IMG/VR virus record: IMGVR_UViG_3300020463_000096
Span: 1 to 28,637 of that record
Length of the DNA: 28,637 nt
Origin: a virus
Reading direction: 5' to 3' (one strand)
Shown here piece after piece: positions 1-9,353 of the stretch; the first letter of the stretch is position 1; each line of letters begins with the position of its first letter. The notes below the pieces were generated by a model. That model saw only the letters and a program-made list of their open reading frames with translations, made no database searches and had not been told where the DNA came from. Both the position numbers and the translations under genes were made by a program.

Positions 1-206
1 TCTGCTTGTTTTTTTAAATCTTCTCCTTCACCCTTTTTCTGTTGCTGTCTTAATTTATCAAAGTTGCTTTTACCATTTTTTTTCGTGGCTTGGTATAACG
101 TTCCAGCAGCACCAATACCAGTCATCAAAGCAGGTAGTAAAAACTTACTACCTGCTTTTAATCCTAAAGCAGCTACGTTTTCTTGGAATTGATTATATGT
201 TTTCAT
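1..206 (-). CDS. Small protein with capsid-targeting-like N terminus (3' end cut by window)
   Basis: The first 68 residues are visible and the rest lies beyond the window edge. The ATG shares its A with the TAA stop of the upstream 2494-aa virion gene (TAATG), so translation is probably coupled; I see no strong Shine-Dalgarno. The protein begins MKTYNQFQEN. T4 internal head proteins begin MKTYQEFIAE, the capsid-targeting peptide removed by the gp21 protease. A hydrophobic Gly/Ala/Leu stretch follows (about residues 21-42, possibly a membrane or amphipathic helix), then a Lys/Gln/Glu-rich tail. Being last in the visible late structural cluster fits a virion or head-internal role, but that is inference. 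It could also be an unrelated small phage protein that shares only this common start. Confidence 0.75.
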   Translation of the reverse strand, partial: MKTYNQFQENVAALGLKAGSKFLLPALMTGIGAAGTLYQATKKNGKSNFDKLRQQQKKGEGEDLKKQA

Positions 207-3200
207 TATGCTAATGCAATTGTTCTAAAGTCTTTTAGTCGAACAGGAACTGATTCATTTGTTGAAGTCATAACAATTTTAATAACAAATCCATTGAACT
301 CCTCTAAATCATCAGCTGTGAACTGATATTCGGAAAATTCATCAAATCCATTTGGTGCGACAAATGCATCTGGTCTACCATCATTCAATGAACTATCAAC
401 AACTTCATCACCAATACCATCACCAGTTGAATCAACGGTCAAGTTTTTATAACCAGGAAATGGTCTATAAGTTTGTGATACTTCACTGGAGTCAAAACTG
501 AATAAACGATAGAATACTCTGAAATCTGCTTCTGGTTCTCTACTTGCTGCAACGAGAACTTTTAATGATTTAGCAGGATTCTTCAACATTACTGGTTTTG
601 ATACAAATACAGAACCATGAGGATCATCTCTTTGAGATTTAACTCTCTCATCAGTTGCATAATTATTTTCACCAATAGGATTATTAATTTTATTTCTACC
701 TAAAATAAAGATTGAATTCTTAACATCTAATACAGGTGATAAATTAGAATCAGTTGATGACATATCAATATTTAAAGTTAGTGATTTATTTTTAGGTAAA
801 TTTTGCAGTCTTTCACTTTCATTCTTAACAGAGGCAACTAATCTTGGATTTGGGAAAAATGTAGTTTCATTTAAAGTTGTTGGATTAAAACCTTGATCTA
901 TGAAGGAAACTTCATTTCCACCAGCACTTGTTCCACTGATTGTTCTCACAAACGTATTAACATTAGTTGATTTGCCAGGTGTAATAACATTAAATTGTGG
1001 TGAAATTGAACTAAACTGATGATTTTGTGATATGTGAACATTCTTTCCACCAATCGCTTTTTCATTTGTAAAACATAATAATGCACCACCAGTTCTCTCA
1101 GGTGCTAAGTTTGCTACATCAACTTTTAAGAAATAATTATCAATATTGTCATCAAATGTAGCAGTATTAGTAGTATCAAATGTTGTATTAATACCAACAA
1201 GAGACACTCCACCTGCCTCGTATGTTTGAATATCTGATCCAACATCATGTGATACTGGTGTTGTACCAAATTGTCCTCTAACAATCGTCAACTTTCCAGT
1301 TCCAACTGTATATGATACAATTTCACTTCCTATCAAAGCAGAACCAATCGATGTAGTGATACCATTAAAATTAGTAAATGGTGTTACATCAGCAATTTCG
1401 ACAGATGTTGTATCTGCACTTAGTGCTGATGTTGTCTGTACCTTTACAGAATCAGGTTTTACATTTTTAACAACAACTTTATTATTTGCACCATGATGAG
1501 CATGATTATATTGAGTAACTTCTATTATATCACCTGTATGTGGTTCGCCATTAATTGTTGATGGGTTTGATGAATTTACTGTGGCAGTAGAACCTAACAC
1601 AGTTGGATTAACATTTGGAACATTATTAACTGTAAGATATCTTACAAGTTGACGATTAGCTATAAAGTGTTCTCCTTGAACATCAGTTAAGAATACAGAA
1701 TCAAAGGTAGAGTTAATTGCAATAATAGTAAATTTAAATCCAGCACCTGTGGTTACTTTATTACTTGTATTATCGACAGTTAACACATCGCCTACTTGAT
1801 ATCCTGCACCTGCTCCATTTATTATAACACTTGTAACTACTCCATTAGTTACTGTTGGGTTACATGTAAGACCACTTCCACTTCCAGTCAAAGAAATTGT
1901 TGGAACTGCAGTTGTACTACTAAATGAATATCCAGATCCACCTATAACTATCTCAGGAGAGGCAGCAGGGGCACCTTGTCCTTCAATAATACCTGTTATG
2001 GAAGCATCTTCTGGAATAATATTATTAGAAGAGTCTGCTTGTGATATTTTTTGACCAATCCCTAAATTAGTATCATTACATGCACTACCAGTTACACTAA
2101 CTTTGAGTTTTCTAGGTAATGTGCGTATTGGGTTATCAGGAAGTTTCTGAGTATTTAAATTACCAGCATTAATTGGTGTATTATAGAAAGTTGCAGTTCC
2201 AGAAGTTACGAATGATGCCTTGCGTAACTTGAAACATAAATCTTCGTATTGACTAGGTGTCCAAATTGTACCATTCTGAGATTTAAATAAACTACCACCA
2301 ATGTATTGTTTTGAAACAACTACATCTTCAACATCAGGCAATACAGTTGATTTAACTGTTTTTTCACCCATTCGAGCTACCCACATTTCATATAAATCAG
2401 ACGCTGGTGATAATACCACAATAGCATATTCTCGATTCGGTTCCAAATAAACAGGAGATGTGAATTTGATTGTAGTTGCAACTGATGCATCATCAGATAT
2501 GTTTACCTGACTTGGATTTAATGCTACTTGTGCATAATCCTGAACAAGGAATCTTGTAGGTGTGCCTAATTCTACATGCCTGAGTTCAATAAAAACTTTG
2601 GTATTAGGATCTTTTGAAGCAAAGAATAAATCAAAGGAAGTTAAAAATGCTCCTGTTTCATCAACTCTGAATGATTGAGCCAATGGGTCTCTATAAGGTG
2701 CCTCAAAGAACTCTGTATCAGATGATGAGTTTACATTAACAGATACATTTACCTCGTTCGGTCTCTGGGGAGGTGTAGGAGGGTTTCTAACACCGACAGT
2801 ATCTGTTGTTTGACTCAATATAGTTCCTGTGCCAGTGAATACCCCTGTGGCATCACTAGCGAGTGCTGTGGCACCAGGTAATTGAATTGTACCTTCGGCA
2901 GCTGCTGTTACTTTGAATGTTTTTGTACCAGATCTGAATAATATAGGTGGTTGAGGAACAGCGTTTGCATTTCTGAAGAAGAATGCTCCTATTAAGTCAC
3001 CCCAATTGTCCGATATAAGATCAACATTTGTGATTTTAGCAATAGCACCACTTGTCTCTCCAATTACTAACGCACCTTTTATAGCGTATCCAAAGTATTG
3101 TTCATCATTTGCCAATGCAGTAATATCAATATTCAATAATTTTGATGTTGCAGAATAACTTGTTGATGGTGCTGGTCTTGTTGCGTCAAATGGATCAACT

Positions 3201-6200
3201 GAATAATCCTCAACTAAAACTGAGGGTGAACCTAATCCTGCTCCAACATCAGGTCTTGAAGTATCACCAAACTTATGATTTGGTCTTTGTATTCTCACAT
3301 AACCTATCACTGGATCATCACCCAAAGTAACAAGTTCAATTCTTGCATTTTCAAAAACAGTAAATGAACCTGATACCATCTCTACTTCACTTAGTTTTGG
3401 AACAATATCTGGTGAAGCACTATCAAGATAATGAAAATGTCTTGTGGATGGTTTTAGACCACTTACATTGAAAGAAACATTTCTTGATCTCATGAATGGA
3501 TCAACTTGACTATCAACTTTGACACTTTCTACATAATCAAATTCTCTACTTGGTCCTTCAAGAGTATTTGTAAAACTTCTTTCAACTCTTTGTGTGGTCG
3601 TAATAGAAGTTGTTGTTGTTCTTTCTCTATGGTTTCCTTCAAAGTCATGTTGATCTGCAATTATTTCTCTATTAACAACATTAACACTTCTATCTCTCTC
3701 TGTTGTATTTGAAATTACATTCGCAGTTTCTACCCACCTAGCACCAGTTGATTCATTTCTAAAGTTATCAACATAGATTGTTCTTGTCCAATTATCTGAT
3801 GGAGGATCTAAAACAACTCCCCCTGCAAATGTTATAACGTTAAATGGATTGACATTTTCAACCCTTGTTGCCTGTGGTTGATCAATCCAATCAACTTCAC
3901 TGTAATCAAGAGTAATTAAATCACCTGTTTTCCTACAATTCGTATCAAGTAATTGTAAATTTGAGTTTAAATCAGCAGAGGCAAGATCAATATTAGGATT
4001 TAATGCAAGTTCTGCCTTTATAGACCAAAAATCAATCGCACTTATTAGTTCTCTATTTACGGTATCAACATCACATCTAGAACCTCCATCAGGACTGAAG
4101 TTTATAAAACTTCTATTTTTAAAATTATTAACTGCAAACCCAGTTTTAAAACGATTTAAACCGTTAGAATCTTTTACTTCAAGTGATTTAGTGTCTAATT
4201 CAAGAGCACTTAATGAAGTCATCTCCTCTAAATTTTCAATTCTCTTCTCTAATGCACCAATATCTCTCATTGTAAAACGACGATTATCAAACATCCTTAT
4301 TGTGGGTTCTTTAATAGGATCATATAAGTAAGGAGGTAATGTAATTTGAGCAATTTCCATTGCATTTCCAACCTCTGTGGGAGGAACGGGTACTTCAGAT
4401 GATTGACCTTTAATTAACTTTACTTGTTCAAACTCATTTATTACAAGTTTATCAATACGTGGAAGATAGAAACTATATCCAACAATTGAACTTTCATTTG
4501 GTGTAATAACAAAAGGATTGCTTTCTTCAAATTCACGACTACTAAATGCAAATGGTGATGCATTAGGATATTGAGATGTTGTACTAAATTCTTTGACTCT
4601 TGGTCTCAAATCTAAAATATCTGTTGCTCTCTCAAATCCTATAAATGGTATATCATTAGTATACCTATCAGAAGTAAATGAATTTACACTAAATAAATCA
4701 CCTTTGTTACCTGTTGGAACTTGATATTGATCAAATACAACCAATAATCGTTTTGAAGGTGTTGCAGATTTATCTTTTCTTACTATCCTAGAATAGTCTG
4801 ATATTTGCCTTGTATGACCTTTATTTAACAGATAATTATCAGTTCTATCTACATAATTTCCATTAACAATACTCTGTAAATTAGATGCGATTGAAGATTC
4901 TTTAAATGTTACTTTTTCACCAACAATAAATCTATTTGCATTCAGATAAACAAAATCAATATCAGATGAACTCCTTTCAACAATTTGTCCAATTGCTCTA
5001 CTTTCTTCACCAATTACTTTTTCACCAATAATAGATGCTGTATCTAAATTTAATCCTGAAACAAACTTTAATTTATCAAAAATTGGTTTAGAGAGTGTTT
5101 TTGATTCATATATTGCAACCACCTTGCATACATCAGGATTGTCAAGAGAAATTTCTTTATCTTCTATTCTTAATCCATAAGTTTTACTTTGAGTTAAATT
5201 GCCATTAGTGGATATACCAGCGGTTCTTGTAATTTCAAGTTGTTTACTTCTTACATAATTTTTGGATTTACTGGTAACTCCTAATTTCTTAAGTGTTACA
5301 TTAACTGAACAATTACCACTACCTTGTGTTAATCCTGTAAATTTAATTTCACCCCCATCATCTGTAACAGTAACTTTATCAGATGTTAAAGGTTCAACAG
5401 CACCATCAGTATATGTTATTGTATATTTTTCAGCATCAAATGGTTCAAAGAATGCACTTGTAATACCTGAACTTGGGTTTAAAGCCTCTGTCGATGAAAT
5501 AGTTAATTCATTGGTGCTTAATGATTGAGTTACTTGTGTTGAAATTATTAAATTTGAATTGGATGAATTTAAATTAGAAATATTTTGTCTAGGCAATCTA
5601 GTAAATAATCCTGCATCCCTAATATTTTGTATTAATGGAACTCTTACTCTAAATGCCCCAGTTGTTGTTCCTGATCCTACTGGTATAACAGTACCTTTGT
5701 TCACACCATTCACATCATTAATTTCCTTTAAGGTAAGTGTTGCACCATCAGGACTTATTACTGTTACACGATTAAATACTGGGTCAGTAAATGCACCATG
5801 ACTGTAAGATATAATTGAATTTGTTGTAATTCCAACTCTTCCTGCAAAATTCCGACCAGGAATAGTTGCACTATTAATGGTAGAATCTGATGAATCTGAT
5901 ACTACATTTAATTGATCTGATACTGCAAAACCTGGTAATATACGATCATAAAGAACTGAATCTGCTATAAAGTCAGAACCTAAACTGCTACCAGTGATAG
6001 AATCAGCGTCTTGATAAACAGACTTAATATCAAATACATTATACGCATTAACTTGGATTATAGCTGATTTAGCATCAGTTGTTTTTTCATTGTATATTAA
6101 TTTTTCTCCAACAATAAATGTACCTGTAGTTCCAGATACATTTAATTCACCCACACCACTTGTATTAGGACTCTCTGCTAAATATCCTATTGCACCACTT

Positions 6201-7690
6201 GATAATCCCCTTACTCTTGTTCCTTTTACTTGGGTTGTATCTATATTTGATACTTTAAGAGTTGTATATGTTTGAATATCATATAGATGTAAATCGAATT
6301 GTGTAGATGCACTACTATAAGATGCATCAGTCACGCCAAATGAATATACTCTTGCTTGACCTATCTTTGAACCAGTCCCTGATGTAGTACTAGAACCTCT
6401 TCTTTCATTATAAAGATCAACTATATTTGTGTTATTTCCACCCAAATTAATAAACGGTGTTCCAAATACATTATTTACTCTTAATAAACTACCCATACGG
6501 AAGGGTATTGAAGCACTATTTACGTCCTTTACATCTCTTGGTTTAGGAACATCTATTACTGTCGTGCCAGGTAGATAAACATCAAATCCTTTAACATAGG
6601 CTTTACCTGGTGATAATTTCACACACATAGTATCTTCTGATGGTTTATTACCCTGATCTGTTAATTGATTTTCAGTGTATAATCCATTTGATCGTATTTC
6701 ATCATTCAATGAATTTTGTAAATTTACACGGAATGGTTCAATAGCATAATTACCCGATTCATCAAATGTTCTTTTTGCAAGATATTTTTTAATCTCAGAA
6801 TATACAGATGTATTTTGTAATTTTTTATCTTCACCTTCTCTAATTCTGTATAATTCTACAAAACTAGTATCATTTGTATCATCTAATGATTTTTTAGTTA
6901 GTTTTACTGAAATTTTAAATCTATCTGCACCAGGTGCTGCAAAATTAGTAAAACCTTTCGCATTATCATATAATGAAGAATCATCATTCGCATTAATTAC
7001 TTCTTCAATTACTTCTAATCCAACTCTATATGATGGTTTAGGATTATATGGATCTAATATTATAAAAGAAGTTGGAACATCTACAAAAGCACCACGTAAA
7101 AAATATACACCTTCACTAATACCAAATCCTGAACCAGTCGCTGATGCACTTTCCAGAGATAGAGTTAATATAGATTCTCCAATGTTTATTGTAGTATTAC
7201 CATATGTTACACTTTCTTCAAGTATTAAAATTTCTCCATCAGGAAAAGCAATACTTTCACTCTCTGTTCCTGAACTATTATATTTTACAAATATCGTAGG
7301 TTCAACAACACCTTCATTTGGTGGCAATACATAATTTTTTATAGTTGCTACAATGCCTGAATTTTGTCCCCTAACTCTTGTACCTTTACCATTATTTTTG
7401 TTAATTATACTGTCTAAGTAAATTGAGACATCGATACCAAGATGAGATGGATTTATTTTACAAGAAAAGTAAGATTTGTCAACTTCAATGCCACCAGGTA
7501 TGACCATCGAACCTTCTTTGAAAATATGTTTTCCAAAATTTTCAACTTGATTTTGTAATATAGACTGTAAACCAGATAATTCTCTTGCTTGTACTGGTTT
7601 ACCAGGTTTGAAAAGAATTTTATAAAAATTTTTCGCCTTATCAAAGTCATCATAATAAGGACTTATATTTAAATTGGTCTTTTGTGGCAT
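206..7690 (-). CDS. Giant DUF4815-type virion structural protein, baseplate or tail associated (2494 aa)
   Basis: The N terminus (residues about 8-70; NISPYYDDFDKAKNFYKILF, QARELSGLQSILQNQVENFG, FKEGSMVIPGG) matches the DUF4815 pattern known from myovirus structural proteins. A short coiled coil with heptad-like Leu/Ile spacing lies near residues 1140-1170 (IGALEKRIENLEEMTSLSAL) and is followed by GLNRFKTGF; this pairing recurs in such proteins as I recall them and suggests an oligomeric stalk. Much of the rest is beta-rich Ser/Thr/Asn/Gly sequence. It includes a repeated KGTRVRG..SG element (K102 and K489), GE.(V/L)...(E)S elements, and a GSGY-type module near 1915-1990. The conserved-looking C terminus carries DFRVFYRL and ends in RLKDFRTIALA. 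The ATG follows the gp8 stop after one base. The gene sits where T4 has genes 9 and 10, but I see no sequence match to them, so no symbol is given. Host contact or fibre attachment is plausible but unproven. Confidence 0.9.
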   Translation of the reverse strand: MPQKTNLNISPYYDDFDKAKNFYKILFKPGKPVQARELSGLQSILQNQVENFGKHIFKEGSMVIPGGIEVDKSYFSCKINPSHLGIDVSIYLDSIINKNNGKGTRVRGQNSGIVATIKNYVLPPNEGVVEPTIFVKYNSSGTESESIAFPDGEILILEESVTYGNTTINIGESILTLSLESASATGSGFGISEGVYFLRGAFVDVPTSFIILDPYNPKPSYRVGLEVIEEVINANDDSSLYDNAKGFTNFAAPGADRFKISVKLTKKSLDDTNDTSFVELYRIREGEDKKLQNTSVYSEIKKYLAKRTFDESGNYAIEPFRVNLQNSLNDEIRSNGLYTENQLTDQGNKPSEDTMCVKLSPGKAYVKGFDVYLPGTTVIDVPKPRDVKDVNSASIPFRMGSLLRVNNVFGTPFINLGGNNTNIVDLYNERRGSSTTSGTGSKIGQARVYSFGVTDASYSSASTQFDLHLYDIQTYTTLKVSNIDTTQVKGTRVRGLSSGAIGYLAESPNTSGVGELNVSGTTGTFIVGEKLIYNEKTTDAKSAIIQVNAYNVFDIKSVYQDADSITGSSLGSDFIADSVLYDRILPGFAVSDQLNVVSDSSDSTINSATIPGRNFAGRVGITTNSIISYSHGAFTDPVFNRVTVISPDGATLTLKEINDVNGVNKGTVIPVGSGTTTGAFRVRVPLIQNIRDAGLFTRLPRQNISNLNSSNSNLIISTQVTQSLSTNELTISSTEALNPSSGITSAFFEPFDAEKYTITYTDGAVEPLTSDKVTVTDDGGEIKFTGLTQGSGNCSVNVTLKKLGVTSKSKNYVRSKQLEITRTAGISTNGNLTQSKTYGLRIEDKEISLDNPDVCKVVAIYESKTLSKPIFDKLKFVSGLNLDTASIIGEKVIGEESRAIGQIVERSSSDIDFVYLNANRFIVGEKVTFKESSIASNLQSIVNGNYVDRTDNYLLNKGHTRQISDYSRIVRKDKSATPSKRLLVVFDQYQVPTGNKGDLFSVNSFTSDRYTNDIPFIGFERATDILDLRPRVKEFSTTSQYPNASPFAFSSREFEESNPFVITPNESSIVGYSFYLPRIDKLVINEFEQVKLIKGQSSEVPVPPTEVGNAMEIAQITLPPYLYDPIKEPTIRMFDNRRFTMRDIGALEKRIENLEEMTSLSALELDTKSLEVKDSNGLNRFKTGFAVNNFKNRSFINFSPDGGSRCDVDTVNRELISAIDFWSIKAELALNPNIDLASADLNSNLQLLDTNCRKTGDLITLDYSEVDWIDQPQATRVENVNPFNVITFAGGVVLDPPSDNWTRTIYVDNFRNESTGARWVETANVISNTTERDRSVNVVNREIIADQHDFEGNHRERTTTTSITTTQRVERSFTNTLEGPSREFDYVESVKVDSQVDPFMRSRNVSFNVSGLKPSTRHFHYLDSASPDIVPKLSEVEMVSGSFTVFENARIELVTLGDDPVIGYVRIQRPNHKFGDTSRPDVGAGLGSPSVLVEDYSVDPFDATRPAPSTSYSATSKLLNIDITALANDEQYFGYAIKGALVIGETSGAIAKITNVDLISDNWGDLIGAFFFRNANAVPQPPILFRSGTKTFKVTAAAEGTIQLPGATALASDATGVFTGTGTILSQTTDTVGVRNPPTPPQRPNEVNVSVNVNSSSDTEFFEAPYRDPLAQSFRVDETGAFLTSFDLFFASKDPNTKVFIELRHVELGTPTRFLVQDYAQVALNPSQVNISDDASVATTIKFTSPVYLEPNREYAIVVLSPASDLYEMWVARMGEKTVKSTVLPDVEDVVVSKQYIGGSLFKSQNGTIWTPSQYEDLCFKLRKASFVTSGTATFYNTPINAGNLNTQKLPDNPIRTLPRKLKVSVTGSACNDTNLGIGQKISQADSSNNIIPEDASITGIIEGQGAPAASPEIVIGGSGYSFSSTTAVPTISLTGSGSGLTCNPTVTNGVVTSVIINGAGAGYQVGDVLTVDNTSNKVTTGAGFKFTIIAINSTFDSVFLTDVQGEHFIANRQLVRYLTVNNVPNVNPTVLGSTATVNSSNPSTINGEPHTGDIIEVTQYNHAHHGANNKVVVKNVKPDSVKVQTTSALSADTTSVEIADVTPFTNFNGITTSIGSALIGSEIVSYTVGTGKLTIVRGQFGTTPVSHDVGSDIQTYEAGGVSLVGINTTFDTTNTATFDDNIDNYFLKVDVANLAPERTGGALLCFTNEKAIGGKNVHISQNHQFSSISPQFNVITPGKSTNVNTFVRTISGTSAGGNEVSFIDQGFNPTTLNETTFFPNPRLVASVKNESERLQNLPKNKSLTLNIDMSSTDSNLSPVLDVKNSIFILGRNKINNPIGENNYATDERVKSQRDDPHGSVFVSKPVMLKNPAKSLKVLVAASREPEADFRVFYRLFSFDSSEVSQTYRPFPGYKNLTVDSTGDGIGDEVVDSSLNDGRPDAFVAPNGFDEFSEYQFTADDLEEFNGFVIKIVMTSTNESVPVRLKDFRTIALA

Positions 7691-7691
7691 T

Positions 7692-9305
7692 TTAGAACTC
7701 TAATACGATTTTTATGTCCTCTTTTTGTCGGAGACTTCTATTAATCTCAGGTCTATTATCCAAATAGATAATTTGTCCCGACCCTTTATTTATCTCCGAA
7801 TCAGATAACCCTCCTTGAAATCTAGTTCCTAAATTAATTAATTTAGCACCAGTTGGGTTAGTTGTGATACCTGAAAAATTAACTTGAATAGTACCAGAAA
7901 ATTGAGATGTTAAACCTTTTACAGAGTTTACAGTTGTTCCAGTCTCAAATTCAAAAATTTTTCCTCCTGTACCTACACCAACATAATCAGTGTGATCGTA
8001 GGTAACACCATTAAACTGCAATGATCGATCTCTGAAGTATTTAAGAACCCCAGTAGTCTCATCGTAAGAACTTACATATCCCTTTGCAACTTTTGCAGCA
8101 TTCGGAGGAATTGTAAGTATCTGATTTACTTCCTCACCGACTTTTGGTATCCCCGTTGATTGTCCAGTGTTAGGATCAAGTAAACTTTCTATTTTAATCG
8201 CTTGTAATGATGAAAAAGTATTATCTGTGTAAACAACATTACTATCAATCTTAGTAGGATTCTTAACTATACCTACCTGACCAAATGCAGTATCAGTAGG
8301 AAAATCCTTCGTAGAATCATCAAATCTTGCATAGATTAGAACTTTATCAGTTCCTAATTCTGTATAGATATCATCTCCATGTCCTCTTCTTGGTGGAATT
8401 ATAGGAACTAACTTTGCCTTAACAGTAGAATTTTGATTGCAATCATCTAAATCAACAATACCATATGTATATCCTCTGCCTCCTGCACTAACAGTAGCAT
8501 TTATTATTTTTCCACCATCAATATCAATCCTTGCTTTACCACCTGTACCATCACCTACTATATTCACCTCAAATGATCCATTAGTGTATTTCTGACCTGC
8601 GTTATCAATGTAGATGTGTTTTATTTGATTATTATTAATCTCTGAATTACCATTTTCACGAATAGATCTTATCTGTGCATCGGTGCTGGTTGACCAATTA
8701 TTTGGAACAGATATAAATTCTGTTGAATCAAACTTAATAGTATCACTTGGAGGGACTGTAAATAAGTACTTCCACAAATAACCATCACCACTGTTACCTG
8801 CTTTTGATGGTTCTGTGCCTTCAAAAGTAGGTTCATCCTGTGATACATTACCCAGAAGATTAGAACCATTAGAACCATTATCAATACAGATATAAACTTT
8901 TAACTCAGAGGTTACAACATAATAATTTGCATCATATAATCTATTTGCTTTGGTAATTGGACTTTGATTTTCAGCACTATAATCATCTCTATAAATTTCA
9001 TATCTAGATCCTTGAACCCACTCTACTCTCCTTATCAGTCTTCTTATATTGGCAGATGATACTTTTTTACCAAACATCATCGTATCACCCGTATGTCTCC
9101 TATATGAAAAACTATCGGTTGGTGCTGGTGTTTTTGTATCCCATAATTCATCTCTACCAAAAGTTTTTCCAATATTAGTGCCATCTACCCCAGAAGAATT
9201 AGATAATCCTAAAAATACATAATAAGAATTATTTGTATCCTGCACCGACTCTACAAAATTATTTGCATTTAAAATTCTGAACTGATCAGTAATAATAGCT
9301 GACAT
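7692..9305 (-). CDS. 8: Baseplate wedge protein gp8 (T4 gp8 homologue, enlarged)
   Basis: T4 gp8 is a 334-residue wedge component that binds gp7 and gp10; this version has 537 residues. T4 landmarks appear in order: FGRDELWD with PTDSF (residues 49-65; T4 FGRSEPW and PTDSV), GDGYLWKYLFTVPP (173-186; T4 GDGYVWEYLFEIPP), FGQVGIVKNP (341-350; T4 FRQISIITNP), and a C-terminal GQIIYLDNRPE (from 510; T4 GEMIYMENRPP) ending in an acidic, hydrophobic strand. The extra length lies mainly in two places. One is a GSGY-type beta module at about 232-300 (GQKYTNGSFEV, GGRGYTYG). The other is a segment at about 370-505 between the NP motif and the C-terminal strand. A 48-bp gap holding a TATAAATA late motif precedes the gene, and an AAGGA lies 13 nt before the ATG. 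The gp8 call is strong; the role of the extra modules is unknown. Confidence 0.93.
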   Translation of the reverse strand: MSAIITDQFRILNANNFVESVQDTNNSYYVFLGLSNSSGVDGTNIGKTFGRDELWDTKTPAPTDSFSYRRHTGDTMMFGKKVSSANIRRLIRRVEWVQGSRYEIYRDDYSAENQSPITKANRLYDANYYVVTSELKVYICIDNGSNGSNLLGNVSQDEPTFEGTEPSKAGNSGDGYLWKYLFTVPPSDTIKFDSTEFISVPNNWSTSTDAQIRSIRENGNSEINNNQIKHIYIDNAGQKYTNGSFEVNIVGDGTGGKARIDIDGGKIINATVSAGGRGYTYGIVDLDDCNQNSTVKAKLVPIIPPRRGHGDDIYTELGTDKVLIYARFDDSTKDFPTDTAFGQVGIVKNPTKIDSNVVYTDNTFSSLQAIKIESLLDPNTGQSTGIPKVGEEVNQILTIPPNAAKVAKGYVSSYDETTGVLKYFRDRSLQFNGVTYDHTDYVGVGTGGKIFEFETGTTVNSVKGLTSQFSGTIQVNFSGITTNPTGAKLINLGTRFQGGLSDSEINKGSGQIIYLDNRPEINRSLRQKEDIKIVLEF

Positions 9306-9333
9306 CTGTAACTGAGTATCCTTTCTTTCCTTC

Positions 9334-9341
9334 TATTTATA
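9334..9341 (-). promoter_or_regulatory. T4-type late promoter motif upstream of gene 8
   Basis: The minus strand reads TATAAATA, the T4 late-promoter octamer; related NATAAATA motifs are known in marine T4-like phages. It lies in the only sizeable gap inside the structural cluster, 28 nt before the gp8 ATG, and is followed by a purine-rich leader containing AAGGA. The position makes chance less likely, although octamers of this kind are common in such A+T-rich DNA. Confidence 0.65.
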
Positions 9342-9353
9342 GTGGTTTTTGCA

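Noticed and set aside
7787-7794. GATAAATA late-promoter-like motif inside gp8, about 95 bp upstream of the 2494-aa gene
   Set aside because: It lies in coding sequence, and such motifs should occur many times by chance in DNA this A+T-rich.
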